Shown piece after piece: positions 6,281 through 13,617 of a stretch of DNA of 15,635 bases. The position numbers were made by a program, and so were the translations under genes. The stretch comes from Mediterranea massiliensis (GTDB taxonomy: Bacteria; Bacteroidota; Bacteroidia; Bacteroidales; Bacteroidaceae). The notes beneath the pieces are model-generated. The model was given only the letters and a program-made list of their open reading frames with translations, did not search any database and was not told where the DNA came from. Position 1 is the stretch's first letter. Each line of letters opens with the position of its first letter. The stretch is taken from the NCBI GenBank assembly GCA_958402075.1, contig CATXSD010000059.1, positions 1-15,635 on the forward strand, given 5' to 3'.

Positions 6281-7432
6281 TTACATCTTGATGAATTTCA
6301 AGCAGACGGGTTTCGTGGTTTTGATGCTTTGCCCGGTGTCGGTCAGCAGGCCGGTCGAAGCATCGCGGGCGAATACCTGGATTTCGTTGGTGTCGCGGCA
6401 GGCTACGAGCACATATTTCCCGTTGGGTGTCAGAATGAAGTTTCGCGGATGGATGCCGGTAGGTTGATAACCGACTTTGGTCAGGGTGCCGTCTTCTCCG
6501 TTGATTTGGAAGATGGCAAGCCCGTCGCCTTTCAGGCGGTTGGAGGCATAGAGGTGGCGGCCGTCAGGCGAAAGGTGGATATCGGCACTTCCGCGGGCGT
6601 CCAACGTGTCGGCCTGGATGGTCTGTATCAATGTCAGGCTGTCACCGTTATAGGTGAAAGCCATTACTTCGCCGGAAAGCTCTGTTATCAAGTAAGCAAA
6701 CCGTCCGTCGGCGGAGAACTCGGTGTGGCGTGGGCCGGAACCGGGAGCCAGGAGGATGTCCGAAGCGCTACTTTCGTCCACCAGCGGCGTGTCGCTGCCT
6801 TTCTGCCGGTTGTTCAGCGGGAAGCGGTGGATGCGGTCGGTACCCAGGTCGTTGGCCAGCAGGTATTTGTTGTCGGGAGTGAAATAGACAAAGTGCAGGT
6901 GCGGTTGGGCCTGGCGTTCCTTGTCGGCGCCATGACCGTCGAAACCGATGTTTTTTCCTGGTTTCAGGCGGCCTTCCGCATCGAGCGGGAAGAGGGTGAT
7001 GTTGCTGCCGTTATAGTTGGCCGTTACGACGTAGTCTTCTTCAGGGCTCAGTGCGATGTGGCAGGGGGCGGCACCTTGGGTGGGTTGGCTGTTGACCAGC
7101 GTCAGGGTGCCGGTGGTGGCGTCGAAGGTCAGTGCATTGGCGCAAGCTGTTCCTCCGTCGTCTTCGCCTACGCTGTACACACGTTTGCCGTCTTTTGAGA
7201 TGGTCTGGTAGGAGGGATTGGAGATGCCTTTCAGGCCGCTTACGTATTGTCCTTTGCCAGTCTCCTGATTGAATTTATATACTTTGATGCCTTCCTGGTC
7301 GGTAGGACCATAACTTCCCACCAGCATATAGAGGGTATCTGTTTCGGTGGCAGGTGATGTCGGTTGTTTTTTGCCTGTGCAGGCTGTCAGGATGGCGGCG
7401 CCGGCACAACATAGAATCAGTTTCTTGTTCAT
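6281..7432 (-). CDS. Lactonase-family beta-propeller lipoprotein (6-phosphogluconolactonase-like)
   Basis: A 383-residue protein with a lipoprotein signal: MNKK, a hydrophobic stretch, and lipobox LTAC with Cys18. The rest shows the repeated blade pattern of seven-bladed lactonase propellers, with recurring elements such as SKDGKRVYSV, SPEEDYVVTANYNGSN, QPHLHFVYFTPDNKYLLAND, SADGRFAYLI, SPDGRHLYASNR and TPNGKYVLVACRD. The length fits the family (about 340-390). Cytosolic relatives hydrolyse 6-phosphogluconolactone in the pentose phosphate pathway. A lipid-anchored envelope copy probably acts on a different sugar lactone or has a binding role (inference). No TAnnTTTG box lies between it and fabD, and a strong terminator sits 17 bp upstream of its ATG. 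Its expression may rely on readthrough from fabD or an atypical promoter. Confidence 0.9.
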   Translation of the reverse strand: MNKKLILCCAGAAILTACTGKKQPTSPATETDTLYMLVGSYGPTDQEGIKVYKFNQETGKGQYVSGLKGISNPSYQTISKDGKRVYSVGEDDGGTACANALTFDATTGTLTLVNSQPTQGAAPCHIALSPEEDYVVTANYNGSNITLFPLDAEGRLKPGKNIGFDGHGADKERQAQPHLHFVYFTPDNKYLLANDLGTDRIHRFPLNNRQKGSDTPLVDESSASDILLAPGSGPRHTEFSADGRFAYLITELSGEVMAFTYNGDSLTLIQTIQADTLDARGSADIHLSPDGRHLYASNRLKGDGLAIFQINGEDGTLTKVGYQPTGIHPRNFILTPNGKYVLVACRDTNEIQVFARDASTGLLTDTGQSIKTTKPVCLKFIKM

Positions 7433-7445
7433 AGGTTGATAAAGG

Positions 7446-7487
7446 GATAAAAAAAGGCTGCGTCGTTTTGGAAAAGATGCAGCCTTT
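7446..7487 (-). terminator. Intrinsic terminator downstream of fabD
   Basis: The minus strand forms AAAGGCTGCATC (7487-7476) pairing with GACGCAGCCTTT (7464-7453): 12 bp with one non-Watson-Crick position and an 11-nt loop. A run of seven T follows (7455-7449, partly in the stem). It lies 26 bp after the fabD stop. Confidence 0.88.
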
Positions 7488-7512
7488 GGTGTGTTATCGG
7501 ATAATTATAGGA

Positions 7513-8400
7513 TTATGCGATACCGTGGGCAGATACGGTGCTGTCAATCTTCTTGATCAAGCCCTGCAGTACGGCGCCCGGTCCGCATTCGGTGAAGTCG
7601 GTAGCACCGTCGGCAATCATGTTCTTTACAGACTGTGTCCAGCGTACGGAAGCCGTGAGCTGTGCCACGAGGTTCTTCTTGATTTCTGCGGGGTCGGTAT
7701 GGGGCAGAGCATCCACGTTCTGGTAAACGGGGCACTTCGGCGTGTGGAAGTTGGTAGCGTTGATGGCAGCTTCCAGTTCAACCTTCGCGGGGTTCATCAG
7801 CGGAGAGTGGAAAGCACCGCCCACCTTCAGCGGCAGGGCACGCTTGGCACCGGCAGCCTTCATCAGTTCGCAGGCCTTGTTGATGCCTTCGATGGTACCG
7901 GAGATAACAATTTGTCCCGGGCAGTTGAAGTTGGCAGCGACACAAACTTCGCCTTCCTTGCTTACCTGCTCGCAGATTTCCTCTACCTTCTCGTCGGGCA
8001 GGGCAATGATGGCAGCCATCGTAGAAGGATGGGCTTCGCAAGCCTTTTGCATGGCCATGGCACGTGCATACACCAGTTTCAGACCATCTTCGAAGCTCAG
8101 GGCACCGGCAGCAACCAGGGCCGAGAATTCGCCGAGCGAGTGTCCGGCAGTCATTTCAGGCTGGAAGGCATCGCCCATGCAGAGGGCAGAGATAACAGAG
8201 TGGAGGAATACGGCAGGCTGTGTAACCTTTGTCTGACGGAGGTCTTCGTCCGTGCCGTTGAACATGATATCAGTAATGCGATATCCGAGGATATCATTCG
8301 CTTTTTCAAACAATTCTTTGGCTAAAGCCGAGTTCTCATACAGGTCCTTGCCCATTCCTACGAATTGGGCTCCTTGGCCCGGAAATACAAATGCTTTCAT
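7513..8400 (-). CDS. fabD: Malonyl-CoA:ACP transacylase
   Basis: A 295-residue cytoplasmic enzyme that moves malonyl from CoA to acyl carrier protein and so supplies fatty acid synthesis. Diagnostic parts are FPGQGAQ (6-12), the nucleophile elbow GHSLGEFSA with Ser88, Arg113 in YARAMAMQ, and catalytic His198 in GAFHSPLM. NVDA (228-231), the Gln247 region and CGPG (272-275) also match. The ferredoxin-like small subdomain lies at about 125-195. An in-frame ATG at 8532 would add 44 residues unlike the family, and a TACCTTTG promoter box lies inside that extension, so 8400 was chosen. It stands alone, with its own promoter and terminator, away from other fab genes, and is probably expressed constitutively. 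Confidence 0.97.
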   Translation of the reverse strand: MKAFVFPGQGAQFVGMGKDLYENSALAKELFEKANDILGYRITDIMFNGTDEDLRQTKVTQPAVFLHSVISALCMGDAFQPEMTAGHSLGEFSALVAAGALSFEDGLKLVYARAMAMQKACEAHPSTMAAIIALPDEKVEEICEQVSKEGEVCVAANFNCPGQIVISGTIEGINKACELMKAAGAKRALPLKVGGAFHSPLMNPAKVELEAAINATNFHTPKCPVYQNVDALPHTDPAEIKKNLVAQLTASVRWTQSVKNMIADGATDFTECGPGAVLQGLIKKIDSTVSAHGIA

Positions 8401-8453
8401 CTTTTTAATTATTTGGTTGGTAAAAAATAAGCTTTTGTTTCTGAAAAACGCTG

Positions 8454-8461
8454 CAAAGGTA
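8454..8461 (-). promoter_or_regulatory. Bacteroidetes -7 box of fabD
   Basis: The minus strand reads TACCTTTG, 53 bp before the ATG. A TTTTG lies farther upstream at a looser-than-usual distance. The leader would be about 45 nt. Confidence 0.6.
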
Positions 8462-8652
8462 GGCCTTTTTCTGATAACCACCACACAAAATCGGTCTTTT
8501 TGTGCAATGACGTCCATTTCTCCCGTATACAACAGCCTTGTCGCTCTTTCTGTTAGCGTTGCGGCAGAGCGTTAACAAGTTCGCCGGGGAAAGGTCTAGG
8601 GTGAGTCCTTCTATCTGCGTGCAGGTCGGTCGGATGTTGCTTGTTCCAAATC

Positions 8653-8692
8653 ATGAGCCATAGGACAACAATTATATGAGCCGGACAACAAC
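8653..8692 (+). promoter_or_regulatory. Direct repeat, candidate AraC-type operator
   Basis: ATGAGCC-ATA-GGACAACAA (8653-8671) is repeated as ATGAGCC-GGACAACAA (8676-8691), the second copy lacking three bases. The GGACAACAA parts are exactly 20 bp apart, about two helical turns. The second copy overlaps the expected -33 region of the promoter with its -7 box at 8714. This is the usual place for an AraC-family activator, and such a regulator is encoded at the end of the cluster. The link is inferred. Confidence 0.5.
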
Positions 8693-8713
8693 TTCATGTT
8701 TTTATTTCTGCCA

Positions 8714-8721
8714 TACCTTTG
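8714..8721 (+). promoter_or_regulatory. Bacteroidetes -7 box of the redox cluster
   Basis: TACCTTTG lies 20 bp before the ATG at 8742. No TTTG is seen at -33, in keeping with a promoter that needs an activator. Confidence 0.65.
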
Positions 8722-8741
8722 CAACCGTAAAACAAAAAGAT

Positions 8742-9194
8742 ATGAAACGGATATTATTTGTAAACGGAAGTCCTAATCGCAGCGGCAATACCGCTGCAAT
8801 GGCAAAGCGGATGCTCGCAGGCAGACCATATGAAACGTTGAATCTCGTTGATTACAAGATTTATCCTTTGGGGCAGTCTTTCCATGATGACCAGTTCAGC
8901 GAAGTCATGCAACGGATGCTGGAGGCAGATGTGCTTGTCATGGGCAGCCCTGTCTATTGGCATTCCATGACGGGGCAGTTCCGTGTCTTGCTCGACCATA
9001 TCTACGAAACTTCCCTGAAACATCAGTTGAAAGGGAAAGACCTGTATTTCATTTTTCAAGGTGCCGGACCGTCATCGGCCATGCTTGCAGCAGGCAATTA
9101 TACGATGGGTGTGTTTTGCCGCCTGTTCGGCCTGAACTATTGCGGCATGGCTACCTGTGGAAATGAAGCGGAGAAGTTGGGAATAAACTTATAA
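8742..9194 (+). CDS. Flavodoxin-fold NAD(P)H-dependent FMN reductase-like protein
   Basis: A 150-residue flavodoxin-like protein. The N-terminal VNGSPNRSGNT (8-17) is the FMN phosphate-binding loop of the NADPH-dependent FMN reductase family. GSPVYWHSMTGQ (68-79) forms the isoalloxazine-binding loop and dimer contact. LLDHIYE (83-89) and FIFQGAG also fit. The protein is shorter than most relatives (about 170-190). An in-frame ATG at 8676 was rejected because it lies upstream of the promoter box; 8742 also gives the standard start of the Rossmann-like strand. It is the first gene of a cluster with an SDR (25-bp gap) and an aldo/keto reductase. Together they look like an inducible set for reducing quinones, nitro compounds or reactive carbonyls (inference). 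Confidence 0.88.
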   Translation: MKRILFVNGSPNRSGNTAAMAKRMLAGRPYETLNLVDYKIYPLGQSFHDDQFSEVMQRMLEADVLVMGSPVYWHSMTGQFRVLLDHIYETSLKHQLKGKDLYFIFQGAGPSSAMLAAGNYTMGVFCRLFGLNYCGMATCGNEAEKLGINL

Positions 9195-9219
9195 CTCATA
9201 TAAAGATCAATCAGATTTT

Positions 9220-9882
9220 ATGGACAAAAAAACAATCGTAGTGGTAGGAGCCGGACGAGGTCTGGGCAACCATGTAGCAGAGAAATTCGGAAAAGAAGGT
9301 TTCCGTGTGGTACTGATGGCACGTAGCGAGCACTCCTTGCAGGAGTACAAACAGGAGTTTACGGCCGAAGGCATCGAAACCTTCACGTATGTCGTGGATG
9401 CATTGGAACCAGATGTCTTGACGGAAGCAATGCACTGGGTAGCGAGCGAATTCGGCACGCCGGATGTACTTATATATAATGTAGGTATCACTGCACCCGA
9501 CGACCCGGAACGGATGGATAGTCCGGAACTGATGCGCCATTATCAAGTGGATGTGGCGAGTGCCTATCATTGTATCCGTCAAGTGGCAAATGAGGAGTTC
9601 GGGCAGAAGCATGGTACCGTCATTCTGACCGGCGGCGGACTTGCTCTTTATCCAAGTGCGGCTTACTTGCCCTTGTCGCTCGACAAGGCTGCGCTTCGGG
9701 CAATGGCATATGCCTTGCACGAGGAGTTGAAACCGCGTGGTATTTTTGTAGGTACCGTGACTGTTTGTGGAGCCATTGGAGGTGACGGTTTCTTTGCGCC
9801 CTCGCGCATTGCCGAGAGTTATTGGAAGATGTACAATGAACGTGGTGCATGTGAAACCGTTTACGCAGAAGCAGATAAATAA
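9220..9882 (+). CDS. Short-chain dehydrogenase/reductase family protein with atypical active site
   Basis: A 220-residue Rossmann-fold protein. The cofactor-binding glycine motif is GAGRGLG (10-16), VLMARSE (31-37) ends beta-2 with Arg35 favouring NADP, and YNVG (86-89) replaces the usual NNAG. The active-site region reads GGGLALYPSAAYLPLSLDKAALR (138-160). Lys156 is kept, but the position four before it is Leu152, not Tyr, and no Ser stands at the usual place near 139. Tyr149 is the only nearby tyrosine. So the classical Ser-Tyr-Lys triad is absent and the catalytic role is uncertain. It lies 25 bp after the flavodoxin gene and 14 bp before the aldo/keto reductase, in one operon. Confidence 0.88.
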   Translation: MDKKTIVVVGAGRGLGNHVAEKFGKEGFRVVLMARSEHSLQEYKQEFTAEGIETFTYVVDALEPDVLTEAMHWVASEFGTPDVLIYNVGITAPDDPERMDSPELMRHYQVDVASAYHCIRQVANEEFGQKHGTVILTGGGLALYPSAAYLPLSLDKAALRAMAYALHEELKPRGIFVGTVTVCGAIGGDGFFAPSRIAESYWKMYNERGACETVYAEADK

Positions 9883-9896
9883 GAAAGGAAGCCATC

Positions 9897-10922
9897 ATGA
9901 GAATAAGACAACTGAGAAATTTAGAGGTATCAGCTATCGGTATGGGTTGCATGGGGTTCAGCACGGCCTACGGTAAAATACCCGAAGAAAAAGAATCAAT
10001 CCGGCTGATGCGGAAGGCACACGACAGGGGCTGCAACTTTTACGATACAGCCGAAATATATGCCACTTACCGTAACGAGGAACTTGTAGGGAAAGCCTTG
10101 AAACCTGTCCGCAATGAAATCATACTGAGTACAAAGTATTCGCCGACAGCCCTTATGGGACAAGAAAACATAGAGGGAGGGAAGTTCAGCCGGAACGGAG
10201 TGCGTTTTGCCATTGAGAATAGTCTGAGGCGGTTGCAGACTGATCATGTGGAGCTTTACTATGCACATCGTGTGCCCAGGGAAGCAGATGTGGAAGAAAT
10301 GGCAGAGTGGTTTGGCGAACTTATCCGGGAGGGTAAAATCCTGTCTTGGGGCGTATCGGAGGCTACAGCCGAGCAGATACGGAAAGCCAATGCCGTAACG
10401 CCGCTCACAGCCGTACAAAGCGAATACTCCATGATGGCACGGCAATGGGAAAACGATGTGATTCCGCTTTGCCGGGAGTTGGGGATAGGTTTTGTGGCTT
10501 ACTCTCCGATGGCGGGAGGGCTGCTAAGTGGTAAATATACGGCGCAGCAACATTACGAAGGCGATGACATCCGTCGGGTCATCTCGCGTTACAAGCCCGA
10601 AAACGTCACGGCCAACCAGCCTATCATTGACCTTGTGATGCGCTATGCCGGAGAAAAGCGATGTACACCCGCGCAAATATCCCTGGCATGGGTGATGAAA
10701 CAGGAACACGTCGTACCCATTCCCGGTATGCGGAGTGATGCCCGTATTACGGAAAATTTGGGGGCAGCCGATGTCTTGCTTACCGATGAAGAATATGACA
10801 CGCTCACCACTGAACTGAACAATCTGAAAGTGTATGGCAACCGTACGGACGAACAGATTGCCGGATTGGGGACGTTGCGCACCAAGCTTTATGGCAGTTC
10901 CGGGGTTCACACCATCAGATGA
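9897..10922 (+). CDS. Aldo/keto reductase
   Basis: A 341-residue TIM-barrel NADPH-dependent oxidoreductase. The catalytic tetrad is visible: Asp50 and Tyr55 in FYDTAEIY, Lys80 in LSTKYS and His124 in YYAHRVP. GMGCMGFSTAYG (15-26) is typical of the AKR subfamily close to plant-type and YajO/IolS-like enzymes. IPIPGMRS-like sequence near 275-281 (VPIPGMRS) binds the cofactor phosphate. The length matches the family (about 325-345). The start is supported by a rare clear Shine-Dalgarno, AAGGAAG, 6-12 bp upstream. The substrate is unknown, probably an aldehyde or ketone. It is the third gene of the redox cluster and precedes the AraC gene, which has its own promoter. Confidence 0.95.
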   Translation: MRIRQLRNLEVSAIGMGCMGFSTAYGKIPEEKESIRLMRKAHDRGCNFYDTAEIYATYRNEELVGKALKPVRNEIILSTKYSPTALMGQENIEGGKFSRNGVRFAIENSLRRLQTDHVELYYAHRVPREADVEEMAEWFGELIREGKILSWGVSEATAEQIRKANAVTPLTAVQSEYSMMARQWENDVIPLCRELGIGFVAYSPMAGGLLSGKYTAQQHYEGDDIRRVISRYKPENVTANQPIIDLVMRYAGEKRCTPAQISLAWVMKQEHVVPIPGMRSDARITENLGAADVLLTDEEYDTLTTELNNLKVYGNRTDEQIAGLGTLRTKLYGSSGVHTIR

Positions 10923-10964
10923 ATGGGCAAATGCAACGCATCCTATTGTTCGGCAGGGGAAAAG

Positions 10965-10996
10965 TTTGTTCAACTGATGGTAAAGGCTTAATTTTG
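10965..10996 (+). promoter_or_regulatory. Full Bacteroidetes promoter of the AraC gene
   Basis: TTTG (10965-10968) and TAATTTTG (10989-10996) are separated by 20 bp, matching the -33/-7 consensus arrangement. It is the best promoter in the window. Transcription would begin only a few bases before, or at, the ATG at 11004. Confidence 0.75.
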
Positions 10997-11003
10997 TACT
11001 GTT

Positions 11004-11834
11004 ATGCTAAAAGAATCGCAAGTATATAATTATTGGGACATCGTGTACAGCTGCTTCGTACCCCACGAGATGCTGTCGGAATACAGGATGCCCGTCCACG
11101 TCCTCATCTATGTCTATTCGGGCGAGATGGTGGTGGACGACAACGGGCGTACCCTGAAAGTAAGTGAAGGGAATTACGTCTTCATCAAGCGAGACCATCG
11201 GGTGAAACTGCTGAAACATACCGTGGAAGATGCTCCCTACAAGGCTATCAGCATCCGTTTTGAGCGTAACTTCCTGCGTGACTTTTTCGCTGCGTTGGAC
11301 AAGGCTGCGTTGCCTAAGGACACGAAACGTATCCGCGAAGCTGCTCTTCTGTTGCCTCAAACGCCGGCACTGCAAAGTCTGTTCCTTTCGCTTTTCCCAT
11401 ACACCGATGCCCATGTCAAGCCGAAAGACGAAATCATTCGTTTGAAGATACAGGAGGCTCTTTATTGTTTGCTTGATACGGACGAACGTTTCTATCCCAC
11501 GTTGTTCGACTTCAACGAGTCATGGAAGATAGATTTGCTGCCCTTCATGGAGGCGAATTATACGCAGGACATGACGCTCGACGAGTTTGCCACCTATACG
11601 GGACGCAGCCTCGCCACTTTCAAGCGCGACTTTGCCAAAGTGAGCGACCTTTCACCGGAAAGATGGCTTATCAGGAAGCGGCTCGACAAGGCGTACGAAT
11701 TGTTGTCAAGTGGTACTGCCAAGCCTTCCGATGTGTATGTGGCAGTTGGCTTCAAGAACCGCTCGCACTTCTCCAGTGCATTCAAGCGGCAATTTGGCGT
11801 ACCGCCTGGAGGAATTTGTGCAGTCTGTTCGTGA
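11004..11834 (+). CDS. AraC-family transcriptional regulator, C-terminus probably frameshifted
   Basis: A 276-residue regulator. The N-terminal cupin-like sensing domain (about 1-95) contains VLIYVYSGEMVVDDNGR and SEGNYVFIKRDHR. A linker leads to the AraC DNA-binding domain, with helix-turn-helix one at about 190-211 (TLDEFATYTGRSLATFKRDF) and two at about 240-264 (PSDVYVAVGFKNRSHFSSAFKRQF). After FGVPP the frame gives only GGICAVCS and stops. Removing one G near 11808-11812 instead gives PPEEFVQSVRESRK and a stop at 11847, which is the usual AraC ending. Both HTH motifs lie before the lesion, so DNA binding may survive. The regulator probably controls the preceding redox cluster (inference from position and the direct repeat at 8653). 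Confidence 0.9.
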   Translation: MLKESQVYNYWDIVYSCFVPHEMLSEYRMPVHVLIYVYSGEMVVDDNGRTLKVSEGNYVFIKRDHRVKLLKHTVEDAPYKAISIRFERNFLRDFFAALDKAALPKDTKRIREAALLLPQTPALQSLFLSLFPYTDAHVKPKDEIIRLKIQEALYCLLDTDERFYPTLFDFNESWKIDLLPFMEANYTQDMTLDEFATYTGRSLATFKRDFAKVSDLSPERWLIRKRLDKAYELLSSGTAKPSDVYVAVGFKNRSHFSSAFKRQFGVPPGGICAVCS

Positions 11835-12041
11835 AAGCCGGAAATAAATTGTTTCGATAGTTTTATACTTTACCACAGGATTACACAGAAACAGCATAGC
11901 GATGCACACCACGTCAGTGAAGACGTTTGTTTACTTGTCATCCTTAGCAATAAGGGGATTCTTCTGATTCTTTTAGCTTCAAGAAGGTATATTTTATGCA
12001 AAAAAGCAGGTGCATTTCTTTCTCCTTTGGTGAAACATGCC
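11835..12041. other. Intergenic gap before xylB
   Basis: A gap with little structure. ACGTC (11911-11915) and GACGT (11922-11926) form a weak hairpin followed by TTTGTTT, a possible terminator for the AraC transcript. GATTCTT occurs twice (11957 and 11966), and GAATC twice near the xylB start (12058 and 12070). No gene is credible. Confidence 0.4.
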
Positions 12042-12049
12042 TATCTTTG
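12042..12049 (+). promoter_or_regulatory. Bacteroidetes -7 box of the xylBA operon
   Basis: TATCTTTG lies 25 bp before the xylB ATG. TTTG at 12026-12029 is only 12 bp away, too close for a standard -33 element. No regulator site was recognised with confidence. Confidence 0.6.
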
Positions 12050-12074
12050 ACAGGAACGAATCCTAAAAAGAATC

Positions 12075-13559
12075 ATGATGTTATTAGGTTACGACATAGG
12101 AAGTTCGTCCGTCAAGGCGAGCCTGGTGGATGCCGTGAGCGGCAAGTGTGTGGCCTCGGCTTTCTATCCGAAGACGGAGGCGCCTATCCTGGCTGTCAGG
12201 CCAGGATGGGCCGAACAGGCCCCCGAAAGCTGGTGGACGAACCTGAAGCTGGCCACGCAGGCTGTGCTGCACGAGTCAGGTGCCGACGGCAGGGACATCA
12301 AGGCCATCGGCATCTCCTATCAGATGCACGGGCTGGTGTGTGTGGACCGTGAGCAGCGGGTGCTGCGTCCGGCCATCATCTGGTGCGACTCGCGCGCCGT
12401 GCCCTACGGACAGCGGGCCTTCGAAGCCTTGGGGCAGGAACGATGCCTGACGCATCTGCTCAACTCGCCGGGCAACTTCACCGCCGCCAAGCTGGCATGG
12501 GTCAAGGAGAACGAGCCGCAGGTGTATGAACAGATAGATAAGGTGATGCTTCCCGGCGACTACATCGCCATGCGCCTGACGGGCGAGGTGTGTACCACCG
12601 TTTCCGGTCTGTCCGAAGGCATGTTCTGGGACTTCCAACGCGGTTGCGTGGCCGACTTCCTGCTGGATTACTACGGCTTCGACCATTCGCTGATAGCCGA
12701 TATCCGGCCCACCTTTGCCGAGCAGGGGCGGGTGAGGGCCGACGTGGCCCGCGAACTGGGTCTGGCCGAGGGTACGCCCGTCACCTACCGTGCGGGCGAC
12801 CAGCCCAACAACGCCCTTTCGCTCAACGTCTTCAACCCTGGCGAGATAGCTTCGACGGCAGGTACGAGCGGCGTGGTTTATGGTGTGAACGGCGAGGTGA
12901 ATTACGACCCGCGCAGCCGTGTCAACACCTTTGCGCACGTCAACCACACGGCCGACCGGACCCGCTTGGGCGTGCTCCTCTGCATCAACGGTACTGGCAT
13001 CCTCAACTCGTGGGTGAAGCGCAACGTGGCTCCCGAAGGTATCTCCTATGCCGAACTGAACGACCTGGCCGCCCAAGTGCCCGTGGGCAGCGGCGGCGTC
13101 AGCATCCTGCCATTCGGCAACGGTGCCGAGCGTATGCTGGAGAACCGCGAGACGGGCTGCTCTGTCTGCGGCTTGAACTTCAACCTGCACGACCGCCGCC
13201 ACGTGGCCCGCGCCGCACAGGAAGGTATTGTTTTCGCCTTCAAGTATGGCATCGACATCATGGAGCAGATGGGCATCCCCGTGCAGAAGATACACGCCGG
13301 ACGCGCCAACATGTTCCTCAGTCCCGTCTTCCGCGACACGCTGGCCGGTGTGACGGGCGCTGCCATCGAGCTTTACGACACGGACGGCTCCGTGGGTGCT
13401 GCCAAGGGGGCAGGTATCGGCGCAGGTATCTATCGCGACAACGTCGAGGCTTTCGCCACGCTGGAGCGCCTGGCCGTCATCGAGCCGGACATGAAGCGGA
13501 GCGAGGAGTATCTCGCTGCTTATGCCCGCTGGAAGCGCTGGTTGGAGAAACTGATTTAA
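12075..13559 (+). CDS. xylB: Xylulokinase
   Basis: A 494-residue FGGY-family sugar kinase that phosphorylates D-xylulose to xylulose-5-phosphate for the pentose phosphate pathway. The N-terminal half has the phosphate loop GYDIGSSSVK (5-14), the xylulose-contact motif QMHG (83-86) and WCDSRA (103-108). Catalytic Asp242 lies in AGDQPNNA. The C-terminal half has TAGTSG (261-266) and the ATP-binding FGGY signature region (about 430-445, AAKGAGIGAG). The length is right for XylB. Two adjacent ATGs (12075, 12078) are possible; the first aligns with the family's MxLLGYD start. It is followed after 58 bp by xylA with no promoter box between, so the two form an operon. Codon use is strongly biased to GC-ending codons. 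Confidence 0.96.
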   Translation: MMLLGYDIGSSSVKASLVDAVSGKCVASAFYPKTEAPILAVRPGWAEQAPESWWTNLKLATQAVLHESGADGRDIKAIGISYQMHGLVCVDREQRVLRPAIIWCDSRAVPYGQRAFEALGQERCLTHLLNSPGNFTAAKLAWVKENEPQVYEQIDKVMLPGDYIAMRLTGEVCTTVSGLSEGMFWDFQRGCVADFLLDYYGFDHSLIADIRPTFAEQGRVRADVARELGLAEGTPVTYRAGDQPNNALSLNVFNPGEIASTAGTSGVVYGVNGEVNYDPRSRVNTFAHVNHTADRTRLGVLLCINGTGILNSWVKRNVAPEGISYAELNDLAAQVPVGSGGVSILPFGNGAERMLENRETGCSVCGLNFNLHDRRHVARAAQEGIVFAFKYGIDIMEQMGIPVQKIHAGRANMFLSPVFRDTLAGVTGAAIELYDTDGSVGAAKGAGIGAGIYRDNVEAFATLERLAVIEPDMKRSEEYLAAYARWKRWLEKLI

Positions 13560-13583
13560 GGAATAACGATCAATCATAGAAAC

Positions 13584-13599
13584 CGAGGCTTGGACCTCG
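13584..13599 (+). other. Small hairpin between xylB and xylA
   Basis: CGAGG (13584-13588) and CCTCG (13595-13599) pair around a 6-nt loop in the 58-bp spacer, without a T-tract. It could act in mRNA processing or stability between the two cistrons, but the stem is short. Confidence 0.35.
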
Positions 13600-13617
13600 C
13601 AAAACATCAGAAAGAAT

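Larger units (their letters stand above)
8462..8741. other. Divergent intergenic region between fabD and the redox cluster
   Basis: About 280 bp between two divergent promoters. It contains a direct repeat at 8653-8692 and a loose inverted repeat GTTAGCG (8552-8558) with CGTTAAC (8570-8576). No gene is credible here; open frames crossing it have no family-like sequence. Confidence 0.6.

Noticed and set aside
6179..7198. A 339-codon plus-strand open frame beginning in array B
   Set aside because: Antisense to the lactonase gene; no domain features, and its start lies inside a repeat unit.
8552..8576. Inverted repeat GTTAGCG / CGTTAAC
   Set aside because: Imperfect, about 90 bp from the fabD -7 box and farther from the other promoter, and of a size expected by chance.
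11870..11895. The phrase ACCACAGGATTACACAGAAACA resembling a dispersed intergenic repeat
   Set aside because: Only one copy is present in the window, and no second arm or boundary can be seen.
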